A DNA stretch of 64,000 nt from Pseudomonas sp. B21-015 (lineage in GTDB: Bacteria; Pseudomonadota; Gammaproteobacteria; Pseudomonadales; Pseudomonadaceae). Made by a program: the position numbers and the translations under genes. Of this stretch, positions 1-7,965 are shown one piece after another (position 1 is the first letter of the stretch; every line of letters starts with the position of its first letter). Location of the stretch: assembly GCF_024749285.1 (NCBI RefSeq), contig NZ_CP087196.1, positions 4,216,001 to 4,280,000 of the forward strand, written 5' to 3'. Below the pieces are notes generated by a model, which saw nothing but the letters and a program-made list of their open reading frames with translations, had not been told where the DNA came from and did not search any database.

Positions 1-303
1 CCTTGGTCTTATACCTAAGATAGGCACGCCATTATTTACTGCCGTATTGATCTCCCACTCCATCCAATCGCTGTAAGCGGTATACATACCTGCCACGACA
101 ATAAAAACATCTGAATCCAGTATTTTTCTTTTTAGAACCGTTTTTATGTAATTCGCATTCTCAGAATTTATCGGCTGATCTACGGTAACTTCTTCGTACG
201 AAGCAATTAGCCCATCCTCTTTATTAAGAAGACTCTTCAATGACACCAATTGGTCATTATAATCCCAGCGATGACTAATAAACACACTATAGTTTTTGTT
301 CAT
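1..303 (-). CDS. TIR-like (MTH538/DUF1863, ThsB-type) protein, 3' part outside window
   Basis: The gene begins at an ATG at 303 and runs off the left edge, leaving about 101 codons. The translation opens MNKNYSVFISHRWDYND, then shows DVFIVVAGMYTAYSDW followed by MEWEINTAV and GVPILGI. This is the pattern of the MTH538 TIR-like family that includes ThsB of Thoeris: an FISH-type first strand, an LAG-like strand, and a YSxW..WE segment whose Glu matches the catalytic Glu of TIR NADase/cyclase folds. The start overlaps the stop of the upstream ASK1-like gene as ATGA, so the two are almost certainly translated together. The TIR-like protein is probably the effector or nucleotide-signal producer and the partner the sensor; that division of roles is inference. 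No ThsA-like gene is visible, but anything left of base 1 is unseen. Base composition is clearly more AT-rich than the genes after 1.9 kb. Confidence 0.85.
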   Translation of the reverse strand, partial: MNKNYSVFISHRWDYNDQLVSLKSLLNKEDGLIASYEEVTVDQPINSENANYIKTVLKRKILDSDVFIVVAGMYTAYSDWMEWEINTAVNNGVPILGIRPR

Positions 304-1559
304 TCTTGATTAGCTACCATGACAGAGACACTGTTATTGTTAAACGTATCTAGATCCCACGAGCCGTCGGATAACGACTTAAATTCTTCTGCATATAGCT
401 GATGACGAGGATCCCCTAAATACTCAGCTGCTCTTGCAGCACTTGCATAAACCCATTTCCGATCACTTCGCTCATCAAAATTATCAGAATCAATAATTTT
501 ATCAGTGATCTCTGCTATGGCTTCAAAAGTTTTCTTCGCTGAATATTCGTAAACATAAGAATCTCTATCTTGAGCACCTGCTGCCTTTAGAGCGCCGGAC
601 TTCTCAAGAAAACAAATAGCTAAATTCTCACCATTATAGTAGTCTTTTTTTATCGTAAATCCACGATTATAAAATGCTATCGCCTTATCTAAAAACTCAA
701 CCTTATTAGTGTCACGCCATATATTTTTATGAATTGCCCCAGCCAGACCTGTTGTTTCCGGATCATTACTTTCATCTGGATTTAGACTCGACAAAACAAC
801 CATAGCATTCATACATGCCATCGTAATACTTGGCAATTCGGACTTATACGTACAGAGTGTTAACCGTTGAATCAAGTAATCATCACCCGGCCTAATTTCT
901 AGCGCAGTTTGATATAGATCTTTTGCCTCACTAAATTTTTTATTCTTAAGCGCAATTTCTGCACTTCCAAAAATATAGCCCCACTCGCGTTCAGCCTCAA
1001 TAGATTCCTCAACCAACCTTTCAACTTCCTCACTTGTTAAATGAGGCACATTCAGGTTAGGCATATAGGTATAAACTGGACTATCTACCACATTTGTAGC
1101 CAATGTAGCTTTTAGCAGCTCCGTCAATCTAAATGTTATCTTTCTGGCTTCTGAACAGCCTATATCCTCACCTAAATGTTCATACTGTATTGTAGCTACA
1201 TGATTTAGATCGAAGTGTAAAACCCCAGATTTTTCGGACATTATTATGGTTGTATTTTTCTTAAGCGCATGCCTCACGCCCAATTCATAAATAGCATTCG
1301 CATTACTGGTTGAGATATCAGCGACAACAATATCAGCTGAAAGCAACAACCTGTACATTTCTTTATCGATAACGCCCGAATGGTTGACTTCATCAGCTCT
1401 TATGCATTTGATCCCCAAGCCTTCCACTGCCGGCTTTATTATTTCATTATACGTAGCATCTAAATTTAACAACTTCCCTGTTTTGGGGTCGGTTTTCTTA
1501 CCAAACCCCATAACCACAAAGCAAACTTTTTCCTTTGCATCATTATTTTCATTTTCCAT
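300..1559 (-). CDS. ASK1/MAP3K TRAF-binding-region-like protein (deoxyribosyltransferase-like domain + TPR)
   Basis: A 419-residue protein. Residues about 10-115 form a nucleoside-deoxyribosyltransferase-like Rossmann domain: CFVVMGFG, then ADIVVADIS, then YELGVRHAL followed by a hydrophobic TTIIM strand. The same order occurs in the N-terminal domain of the animal kinase ASK1 (ADIAVVEMS, YHLGVRESF). Residues about 185-400 look like TPR helices, with a segment (AGAIHKNIWRDTN, then AIAFYNRGF) that lines up with the ASK1 TRAF-binding region (GRIYKDMF, then WFKKAF). No kinase domain and no membrane segment are seen. Bacterial members of the 'MAP3K TRAFs-binding domain' family are known; their function is not established. 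The stop overlaps the start of the TIR-like gene (ATGA). A role as sensor or regulator of the TIR-like partner in phage defence is inferred. Confidence 0.8.
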   Translation of the reverse strand: MENENNDAKEKVCFVVMGFGKKTDPKTGKLLNLDATYNEIIKPAVEGLGIKCIRADEVNHSGVIDKEMYRLLLSADIVVADISTSNANAIYELGVRHALKKNTTIIMSEKSGVLHFDLNHVATIQYEHLGEDIGCSEARKITFRLTELLKATLATNVVDSPVYTYMPNLNVPHLTSEEVERLVEESIEAEREWGYIFGSAEIALKNKKFSEAKDLYQTALEIRPGDDYLIQRLTLCTYKSELPSITMACMNAMVVLSSLNPDESNDPETTGLAGAIHKNIWRDTNKVEFLDKAIAFYNRGFTIKKDYYNGENLAICFLEKSGALKAAGAQDRDSYVYEYSAKKTFEAIAEITDKIIDSDNFDERSDRKWVYASAARAAEYLGDPRHQLYAEEFKSLSDGSWDLDTFNNNSVSVMVANQE

Positions 1560-1648
1560 TAGAAAACTCTTTTTATACAGTGGTGGGATGCTAGATGCGA
1601 CGCAGGTAATTATTTTTTACATTACAAGCCACCTGAAGACACAGCCGT

Positions 1649-1654
1649 ATTATA
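1649..1654 (-). promoter_or_regulatory. Candidate -10 box of the ASK1-like/TIR-like operon
   Basis: A perfect TATAAT reads on the minus strand about 90 bases upstream of the ATG at 1559, in AT-rich DNA. No clear TTGACA lies 16-18 bases further upstream, so this is only a candidate. The rest of 1560-1776 shows no gene. Confidence 0.35.
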
Positions 1655-1776
1655 TTCAGGTAACTTATAAAACATTGTGTAACTTCCCTTTAGTACCAGC
1701 CATTCGCGGCACAGCATAGATGGGCGGATGTTAAAATGCCAGCACTACGAGTCGTGTCGCGTGGTTATAGATTCAT

Positions 1777-1855
1777 GCTCGCGAAAGCGGTGTGTCAGGC
1801 GACATCAATGCCGACTGACACTCCCTCTTCGCGAGCAAGCCCGCTCCCACAGGGG
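1777..1855. repeat. REP element
   Basis: Imperfect inverted repeat with arms GCTCGCGAAAGCGG and TTCGCGAGCAAGCCCGCTCCCAC around a central GTCAG/CTGAC pair. This is the common Pseudomonas REP type. It sits at the point where AT-rich DNA of the TIR-like module gives way to typical GC-rich sequence. Confidence 0.85.
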
Positions 1856-1928
1856 TTGCGCTTAACTGACTGGCATTAGCCTGAGTGGCGCCCGTTTTTT
1901 GTGTCCGCGAATCGTGATGCGTCGCCGC

Positions 1929-2858
1929 CTAAAGCATCCGCACATGCTTTCGATCAAGGCTTTCACCAACGCCACGGATCATCTCCAACAACGACTTCAC
2001 CCGCAGCGGCAGATTCCCGGCCGGGTACACCGCGTGCATCTGCGGGCTCTCACCGCTGCTGGAGGTGAGTTTGTACTCGGGACAGACACGGAGCAGGCGC
2101 CCCGCCTCCACTTCGGGCTCCGCCAGCCAGTCCGCCAGGCGGGCGATGCCGAGGCCCGCCAGGGCCGCCTGGAACACCGCCGAACCGGAGTTGAAGCGAA
2201 ACTTGGGATGAGCCCGAAAGCTGATGGCCTGCGCCTCACTGCGAAAATTCCACTCTTTGAGAATCCGCGGTGCCGTGTGCAGGATCAGTGAGTGCGCCTC
2301 CAGCGCCTCAATGGAGTCGGGCATTCCGCGCCGCTCCAGATACCCGGGGCTGGCATACAGGTAACGTGAATAACTCCAGAGCGGATAGCCGATCAGGTCA
2401 CTGGATTGCGCAAACGCGCCGCGAATCGAGAAGTCCAGCTTGTTCTTGGCCGGGTCGATGATCTCATCGGTGAAAATCACATCGACGTTCACGTCTGGAT
2501 AACGCTCGGCGTACTGCGCGATCAACCGGGGCAATACGCCGTGGCCAAGGAACTCGGGGGCGGAAAAGCGGACCCAGCCGTAGGCCTGGCCGCTGATGCC
2601 GGCCAGGTCTTCATCCGCCTCACGTTGCAGATCCAGCATTTTGTAGGCGTGGGGCAACAAGCGCTCGCCCGCCTCGGTCAAGCTCACTGCATTGGAGGAG
2701 CGATTGAGCAACTTGACCCCGACACTTTCCTCCAGGGCTTGAACGGCACGGGTCAGCGCGCTGGGGGAGCGCCCCAGAGTACGTGCCGCCGCGACGAAAC
2801 TGCGCTTGCGAGCCACCGTCGCGAAGGCTTCAAGTTCCCCCAACATATCCAATGCCAT
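1929..2858 (-). CDS. LysR-family transcriptional regulator
   Basis: About 309 residues, the usual LTTR length. The N-terminal winged helix-turn-helix is clear (LGELEAFATVARKRSFVAAA, then LGRSPSALTRAVQALEE), followed by a periplasmic-binding-protein-like effector domain. The ATG at 2858 is chosen over an upstream in-frame start because the protein then begins directly at the HTH and GAGGTGG lies just upstream. It is transcribed away from the TauE/SafE permease gene at 3014, the classical arrangement for a LysR regulator controlling its divergent neighbour. The inducer is unknown. Confidence 0.9.
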   Translation of the reverse strand: MALDMLGELEAFATVARKRSFVAAARTLGRSPSALTRAVQALEESVGVKLLNRSSNAVSLTEAGERLLPHAYKMLDLQREADEDLAGISGQAYGWVRFSAPEFLGHGVLPRLIAQYAERYPDVNVDVIFTDEIIDPAKNKLDFSIRGAFAQSSDLIGYPLWSYSRYLYASPGYLERRGMPDSIEALEAHSLILHTAPRILKEWNFRSEAQAISFRAHPKFRFNSGSAVFQAALAGLGIARLADWLAEPEVEAGRLLRVCPEYKLTSSSGESPQMHAVYPAGNLPLRVKSLLEMIRGVGESLDRKHVRML

Positions 2859-3013
2859 GCGCCACCTCGTTGCACTTTTCACAACGTGGCATTGCAACAC
2901 ATTAAAAGCCCTTCCGTTAACCTTCCTGCTCAAGGACGCAGGCAAGCCGATGCGATGAAACACGTAGAAGCCGCCGGACGCTCACCCACCCTTCATCGTC
3001 AGAGCCTGATTTC

Positions 3014-3772
3014 ATGGTCGATATTATTATCCTTTGCGTGTTCGCCTTCTCCGCCGGACTGATCGATGCGGCGGTGGGCGGCGGCGGACTGATCCAGATT
3101 CCCGCGCTGTTCAACGTGCTGCCCACGGCACAACCGGCGGCGCTGCTGGGGACCAACAAGGTTGCGGCAGCCTGCGGCACCGCATTCGCGGCCCGGTCCT
3201 TCGTGCGCAAAGTGGTGATCAACTGGAGCCTGGTGATCCCCGCCGCCTGTGCGGCGTTTGTCATGTCCTTCTTCGGTGCGGCCACGGTGTCGTTCGTCCC
3301 CCAGTCGGTGATCCGGCCGGCGGTGCTGGTGTTGATCGTGCTGATGGCGATCTACACCTTCTGGAAAAAGGACTTCGGCGCTCTGCACAAACCCATGCAC
3401 ATCGGTACCAGGGAAAAACTGCTGGCGATCGTCATCGGCGGTGCCATCGGCTTCTACGACGGACTGTTCGGGCCCGGCACTGGCAGCTTCCTGATCTTCC
3501 TGTTCATCCGCTGCTTCGCCTTCGACTTCCTGCATGCCTCGGCGTCGGCCAAGCTGGTGAACATCGCGACCAACGTAGCGGCGCTGATGTTCTTCATTCC
3601 AACGGGTAACGTGCTCTACCTGATCGCCATCCCCATGGCGGCATTCAACATCCTGGGTGCGCTGACCGGCACCTGGCTGGCGGTTCATAAAGGCGTGCCT
3701 TTTGTCCGGGCTCTGTTCCTGGTGTTGCTGCTGATCCTGATCGGCAAACTGTCCTATGACCTGTTCGTGTAA
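3014..3772 (+). CDS. TauE/SafE-family sulfite/anion exporter-like permease
   Basis: A 252-residue integral membrane protein with about eight hydrophobic segments. It shows the family's duplicated half motifs: GLIDAAVGGGGLIQIPAL near the N terminus and GFYDGLFGPGTGSF near residue 150. TauE/SafE permeases move sulfonates, sulfite, sulfoacetate or other small organic anions; the substrate cannot be read from sequence. Its divergent LysR neighbour is the likely regulator. A weak imperfect hairpin (AGCCCGCA to TGTGGGCT, about 3787-3820) follows the stop and may help end transcription. Confidence 0.9.
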   Translation: MVDIIILCVFAFSAGLIDAAVGGGGLIQIPALFNVLPTAQPAALLGTNKVAAACGTAFAARSFVRKVVINWSLVIPAACAAFVMSFFGAATVSFVPQSVIRPAVLVLIVLMAIYTFWKKDFGALHKPMHIGTREKLLAIVIGGAIGFYDGLFGPGTGSFLIFLFIRCFAFDFLHASASAKLVNIATNVAALMFFIPTGNVLYLIAIPMAAFNILGALTGTWLAVHKGVPFVRALFLVLLLILIGKLSYDLFV

Positions 3773-3964
3773 ACCTGAGGAAAACAGCCCGCATCCAATG
3801 TTCGATAGGTGTGGGCTCATGACGCGTGGACGCGGCATTTTCCCACCACGTTTCAACCATTGCTCGCGTCGATAGTCACCATCACTTCAATGAAGTTCTC
3901 ATAAAAAATCCTCGGCGTAACATCCGCTCCATACCCAACCCATAACACCCCGGAGCACACCATC

Positions 3965-4288
3965 ATGAAACGCCAAACCCTTCTCGGCATCGCTTTCTCG
4001 GTTTTTGCAGTTAACGCTTTCGCCGCGTCTTCTACTCACCCGGTCGTCGCTGAAGGCGGCTCGGATCGCCTGATTGAAAGCCGTGTGGCTGAAGGTGGTT
4101 CGGATCGTCTGATCGAGAATCGCGTCGCTGAAGGCGGTTCGGATCGTCTGATCGAGAATCGCGTCGCTGAAGGCGGTTCGGATCGTCTGATCGAGAATCG
4201 CGTCGCTGAAGGCGGTTCGGATCGTCTGATCGAGAATCGCGTCGCTGAAGGCGGTTCGGATCGTCTGATCGAAAACCGCGCAGCATGA
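3965..4288 (+). CDS. Secreted repeat peptide, six VAEGGSDRLIENR units
   Basis: A 107-residue protein with a clear Sec signal peptide (MKRQTLLGIAFSVFAVNAFA, cleavage after AFA), a short linker, then six tandem copies of a 13-residue unit VAEGGSDRLI(E)(N/S)R and a final AA. The mature part is hydrophilic, with no Cys. Similar short VAEGGSDR-repeat proteins are frequent in Pseudomonas; I recall some labelled 'phage infection protein', which says little about function. The gene is monocistronic, with an ATG preceded by GGAG (3953-3956) and a strong terminator 33 bases after the stop. Repeat number probably varies between strains. The antisense strand is also open, but only as a by-product of the repeat. 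Confidence 0.85.
   Translation: MKRQTLLGIAFSVFAVNAFAASSTHPVVAEGGSDRLIESRVAEGGSDRLIENRVAEGGSDRLIENRVAEGGSDRLIENRVAEGGSDRLIENRVAEGGSDRLIENRAA
4046..4279 (+). repeat. Six 39-bp coding tandem repeats
   Basis: Units start at 4046, 4085, 4124, 4163, 4202 and 4241. Units 3 to 5 are essentially identical at DNA level. Units 1, 2 and 6 differ by a few third-position changes. Each encodes one 13-residue protein repeat without spacers, so this is a coding minisatellite and not a CRISPR array. Confidence 0.95.
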
Positions 4289-4320
4289 ATGAGTGGCTTT
4301 ACCGCAACACTCGACCAAAG

Positions 4321-4347
4321 AACCCGGCCTCATCAGCCGGGTTTTTT
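4321..4347 (+). terminator. Rho-independent terminator of the repeat-peptide gene
   Basis: Perfect 8-bp stem AACCCGGC / GCCGGGTT with a 7-base loop, followed by a T run. It lies 33 bases after the stop at 4288. Confidence 0.9.
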
Positions 4348-4520
4348 CATGCGTTTTTTTGCCCGACTGAATCGTCAAATGTGCCGAAGCAGCGCTTCAG
4401 CCATCAGTGAGCGAACGTCATTTTTTGCGCAAACGAACAGAACCCGGAGTTTGTCAGCCATCACGTCCTCACATCTGTTTGATCCGAATAGCACAGCTTT
4501 TTTTATTGAAGCATCTTCAT

Positions 4521-5453
4521 TCAGTGCCTGGACATCAGGCCATGAAGAACGCCCAACCTTAAGCCCGACTCGGAAGGACTCATATGCGAGATGCCGAATA
4601 CCTTGAACGCCGCCAGCATGAGCACCAGACCACCGGGCAAGACACTCAGGCGATGGGGTGGTAAGCCCGCCAATTTGAGTTGTTTAACATGCCCCGCTTC
4701 CAGCAGACGCAACGACAAGCGCAACAGACCGCCGTAGGTGATACCGCTTTGACCATCGTCATTCAAGCCATTGGCCTTGAGCACTTTGGCCAGCATCCGT
4801 GCGGTGCCTGAAGAGCCGATAGTCTGCTGCCAACCCATTGCACGATAACGACGGGTAACTTTTTCAAACTGTAGAGTGGCCACTCGCTCAGCCTCCAGGA
4901 GCGCCTGAGCCGTGATACACCCCCCCTGAAAGTAACGAGTGCCAAGAGTGCCGCTGCCAATGGCAATGCTCTCGGTCAACAGGGGCTGCGTGCCTTGCCC
5001 CAGAATCAATTCTGTGGAGCCGCCGCCGATATCCACGACCAGTCGCATACTCTCTGTGCCGGGTATCGTATGAGCAACACCGGCATACACCAGTCGAGCC
5101 TCTTCATGCCCAGAGATGACGTCTATACGAAAACCCAGATGCCGCTCCGCGCTGGTCAAAAATAATTGAGCATTGTCAGCTTCGCGCACGGCACTGGTCG
5201 CCACTGCCCGCACACGCCCCGCCTCGAAGCCGCGCAGTTTTTTGCCAAACCGCGCGAGTGCCTGCCATCCCCGATCCAGCGCCAACTCGTCCAGCGCCCC
5301 GCCCTGAAACCCCTCCGCCAAACGGACAGGCTCACGCAGGGTTTTCACTTCCTGGATCACGAACCCCTGATTACGCCTGACCGACTGGCCAATCATCATG
5401 CGAAACGCATTGGACCCCAGGTCAATGGCCGCAAACAGGGAGGCGTCTTTCAT
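4521..5453 (-). CDS. Ppx/GppA-family phosphatase (short form)
   Basis: About 310 residues covering the two ASKHA-fold halves of exopolyphosphatase/pppGpp phosphohydrolase proteins. Seen are the phosphate-1 motif FAAIDLGSNAFRMMIG at the start, the conserved VATSAVREADN, a GHEEARLVYAGV segment and the phosphate-2 motif VVDIGGGSTELILG. The long C-terminal HD-like region of full Ppx/GppA (about 500 residues) is absent, as in the short family members. The ATG at 5453 is preferred because the family motif starts within a few residues; in-frame starts up to 5534 add no conserved sequence. It probably hydrolyses polyphosphate or pppGpp. It is monocistronic. Confidence 0.85.
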   Translation of the reverse strand: MKDASLFAAIDLGSNAFRMMIGQSVRRNQGFVIQEVKTLREPVRLAEGFQGGALDELALDRGWQALARFGKKLRGFEAGRVRAVATSAVREADNAQLFLTSAERHLGFRIDVISGHEEARLVYAGVAHTIPGTESMRLVVDIGGGSTELILGQGTQPLLTESIAIGSGTLGTRYFQGGCITAQALLEAERVATLQFEKVTRRYRAMGWQQTIGSSGTARMLAKVLKANGLNDDGQSGITYGGLLRLSLRLLEAGHVKQLKLAGLPPHRLSVLPGGLVLMLAAFKVFGISHMSPSESGLRLGVLHGLMSRH

Positions 5454-5834
5454 AGGGGGGATTCCTGGCAAATTCATCGGCCCGCAGACGGAGTTCCGCT
5501 GAGCGCTCAAGACGGTTTGCGAGGATCTTGCCATTAGGTCGATGACACGAAGATGACACCCTCTGAATACACTTCAGCCGCCGCATTGTTCAGCGCCAGT
5601 ATCTCTGCAACGAACTTGTCTGCGAATGACATGCCGTCATCTCACTGAAACAGGACGGACACGAGCTTAGTAAAAGCGTGGATCGCCAAAATCAGGACAC
5701 TGCTTGAAAACAGCTACGCGCCATCAGCGCCCACTCGAAAGAAAGATGCTGTGAGCGCTTTAAAACGGACAACAAATTTACAGAACAATCTGCTAGATTC
5801 GCCACTCATTTGACGCGACAAGGAATGCCCGCTC
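5454..5834. other. Intergenic stretch with no recognised element
   Basis: Divergent promoter space between the Ppx/GppA gene (-) and a VOC gene (+). No REP, terminator or small gene is evident. Confidence 0.5.
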
Positions 5835-6227
5835 ATGAAATTTGGCTACATGATCATCTACGTCCCGGACGTTGTTGCCTCACTCCAGTTCTTTTCGTCA
5901 GCCTTCGGGCTTGGCGTTCGCTTCCTCCATGAATCCAACACCTACGGCGAACTCGAAACGGGAGAAACCGCGCTGGCATTCGCCGCCGATGAACTGGCTG
6001 CGATGAACTTCAGCACCGGCCATGTCTCGGCGCACTCTTCCCCCAAACCACTCGGAATCGAAGTCGGTCTGGTGACCGAGGACGTTCCGGCGGCGCATGC
6101 CAGAGCGTTGAAGGCGGGCGCCGTCGAAATCTCTGCGCCAGGCGCCAAACCCTGGGGACAAATCGTCTCCTACGTTCGATGCCCTGACGGAACACTTGTG
6201 GAACTCTGCACGCCGGTAAAGCAGTAA
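5835..6227 (+). CDS. VOC-family (glyoxalase/bleomycin-resistance-like) protein
   Basis: A 130-residue single VOC module made of two beta-alpha-beta-beta-beta units. It starts MKFGYMIIYVPDVVASLQFF, the first metal-site strand, and ends with the typical GQIVSYVRCPDGTLVELCTP strand. Such proteins include lactoylglutathione-lyase-like enzymes, dioxygenases and antibiotic-binding proteins; the substrate is not predictable. The ATG at 5835 is preceded by an AAGGA box. Confidence 0.85.
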   Translation: MKFGYMIIYVPDVVASLQFFSSAFGLGVRFLHESNTYGELETGETALAFAADELAAMNFSTGHVSAHSSPKPLGIEVGLVTEDVPAAHARALKAGAVEISAPGAKPWGQIVSYVRCPDGTLVELCTPVKQ

Positions 6228-6401
6228 GTGGGGATCGGTGAGTCGGCATCGTCTCTACAGTAACGACCGTCCGTAACCCTGCACCGACGACCTCTCACCC
6301 TTCGCTATTCTTAACCACACACCGCGGGCACGGCTTGCGGCATCAACACCAGGAGTAAGGATCCGGGTAAGGAGCGCGCCACATCAACAGAGTATCGAAT
6401 A

Positions 6402-6707
6402 ATGAAAATGCTACTGATGGTCGAATTCCCCCATGAGCCTTTCAACGCGTTTGTCAGGTCCGGGAAGGTCGGCGAAATCATGAACCGCATCCTGGACACC
6501 ATTAAGCCCGAGGCGGCTTATTTCACTGAGCAAGATGGCATGCGAAGTGGAATTTTCCTGATCGATATCGTGGATCCCTCCGAAATACCCGGATATGCGG
6601 AACCCTTCTTCCTCAACTTCCAGGCCAACTGCAAGTTCCGTGTGGTCATGAACCCGCAGGACCTGCAAAACGCCGGTCTGGAGGAACTCGGAAAAGCGTG
6701 GGCGTGA
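6402..6707 (+). CDS. Small conserved hypothetical protein
   Basis: A 101-residue cytosolic protein beginning MKMLLMVEFPHEPFNAFVR, with GIFLIDIVDPSEIPGYAEPFF in the middle. The alternation of short strands and helices suggests a small ferredoxin-like alpha/beta fold, as in the DUF3303/YCII-like group, but I do not recognise a named family with certainty. No catalytic motif is visible. It lies alone, with a REP pair following its stop. Confidence 0.65.
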   Translation: MKMLLMVEFPHEPFNAFVRSGKVGEIMNRILDTIKPEAAYFTEQDGMRSGIFLIDIVDPSEIPGYAEPFFLNFQANCKFRVVMNPQDLQNAGLEELGKAWA

Positions 6708-6730
6708 ACCACAATCAATGACTGAGAAAC

Positions 6731-6864
6731 CTGTGGAGAGGGAGCTTGCTCCCGCTTGACCGGGCTGGCGCACCAGTGCGTAGCAACTCACAAAAATCGG
6801 CAATGATTGTCAGATTTTGGGGCCGCTGCGCAGCCCAGCGCGAGCAAGCTCGCTCGCCACAAAG
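6731..6864. repeat. REP pair (inverted)
   Basis: Two REP units in opposite orientation: GGAGAGGGAGCTTGCTCCCGC near 6734, and GCGAGCAAGCTCGCTCGCCAC near 6840. They are separated by about 85 bases. Confidence 0.8.
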
Positions 6865-6879
6865 GTAGGCATGCACCGA

Positions 6880-7269
6880 TTATTGCGGCTGAAATGTCTG
6901 AAGGTAGGCCAACAGGTTTTCGATCTTTTCCGGATCGCTGAGGCCCCAGAAAATCATGCGGGTGCCGGGGACCACGTCCTTTGGAGCTTCGATGTAGGCG
7001 GTGAGTGTTTCGCGGGCCCAGACGACGCCTGATGATTTCATGGCGGATGAGTACTGGTAGTCCGTCGTGCTTCCCGCAGGGCGCCCGAAAATGCCATTGA
7101 GCTGCGGGCCGAAAGAACCCCTCGCCGAACTCCCGACTTGATGGCAGCCGCCGCAGATTCGCTTAAACAGCTTCTCACCCGCCTCAACATCTCCCGCCGC
7201 GTCTGCTTGCAGGCTGAATAACCCTGTATTGAGCATCAAGGCGAAGGTGAGTACGGCGGCGTGTTTCAT
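6880..7269 (-). CDS. c-type cytochrome (class I, monohaem, periplasmic)
   Basis: About 129 residues with a signal peptide (MKHAAVLTFALMLNTGLFS, then ADAAG), one haem-binding CGGCH motif near residue 45, and a distal GTRMIFWG segment supplying the Met ligand. It matches the cytochrome c2/c552 type of small soluble electron carrier. The start at 7269 is chosen because it begins the signal peptide. The gene stands alone, so its redox partner is unknown. Confidence 0.88.
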   Translation of the reverse strand: MKHAAVLTFALMLNTGLFSLQADAAGDVEAGEKLFKRICGGCHQVGSSARGSFGPQLNGIFGRPAGSTTDYQYSSAMKSSGVVWARETLTAYIEAPKDVVPGTRMIFWGLSDPEKIENLLAYLQTFQPQ

Positions 7270-7456
7270 GTTCGGCTCCAAATCGAGTGTTGCGGACAAC
7301 AAAAGCGGGCGGCTATTTCATCATGACTGGCGTCTACACCGAAGCCTTGAAGCCAATCTATAACTCTCTTTGCTCCTTTTCAGCGACGAAGCACTCTTCG
7401 CCGAGCCGGTGCACGCTCTATGCTGGCTCCCCGTGATGATAATTAGAGCGCAGACG

Positions 7457-7924
7457 ATGTCCGTCATACCTGATCAAAATTCTCCAGTCACGTTGGTCGC
7501 GGCTCAACCCGCCGACCTGGACAATCTTGTGGCCATTCGAATTGAGGCCATGCGCGAAAGTCTGGAGCGTGTTGGGCGATTTGATCCGGTACGTGCCCGT
7601 GAACGCTTTCTCAACGGTTTTGATCCCCGCAACACGCGTCACATCGAGCTGGCCGGTGTGCGGATTGGTTTTATTGTGGTCAAGCCTCACCTGAACGAAC
7701 TGCTGCTTGACCACTTGTATGTGCGACCGAGTGCTCAGGGATCAGGTGTAGGCTCTGCTGTCCTCAAACAGATTTTCAAAGAAGCGGACGCCGCCGCGCT
7801 CCCTATCAGAGTGGGCGCGCTCAAAGAGAGCGCTTCGAATCGGTTTTACATCCGTCATGGCTTCCAGTTCGTCGAAAGCGGCGAGTTCGACAATTACTAT
7901 GTTCGTCCGGGCGCTGCGCCTTGA
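7457..7924 (+). CDS. GNAT-family N-acetyltransferase
   Basis: About 155 residues. The fold's core is visible: LVAAQPADLDNLVAIRIEAM (beta1-alpha1), LLLDHLYVRPSAQGSGVGSAVL (motif A, the acetyl-CoA pyrophosphate loop QGSGVG), then ASNRFYIRHGFQFVE (motif B). The ATG at 7457 is preferred over upstream in-frame starts because the fold begins a few residues later. The substrate is unknown. Its end meets the convergent GlxA-type regulator gene. Confidence 0.88.
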   Translation: MSVIPDQNSPVTLVAAQPADLDNLVAIRIEAMRESLERVGRFDPVRARERFLNGFDPRNTRHIELAGVRIGFIVVKPHLNELLLDHLYVRPSAQGSGVGSAVLKQIFKEADAAALPIRVGALKESASNRFYIRHGFQFVESGEFDNYYVRPGAAP

Positions 7925-7965
7925 CGCCGGTTTTTTACACAGCCTCGACCAGCAGTGGATGTCGC

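Noticed and set aside
1..1559. Classical Thoeris system
   Set aside because: The TIR-like gene fits ThsB, but its partner is an ASK1-like TPR protein and not a ThsA (SIR2/SLOG) effector, at least within the window.
4046..4279. Regular 39-bp repeats, considered as a CRISPR array
   Set aside because: Units are contiguous without spacers and encode a perfect 13-residue protein repeat behind a signal peptide.
3899..4378. Long antisense frame over the repeat-peptide gene
   Set aside because: It is open only because a 39-bp (multiple of three) repeat copies the same open codons; it has no signal, motif or ribosome-binding site.
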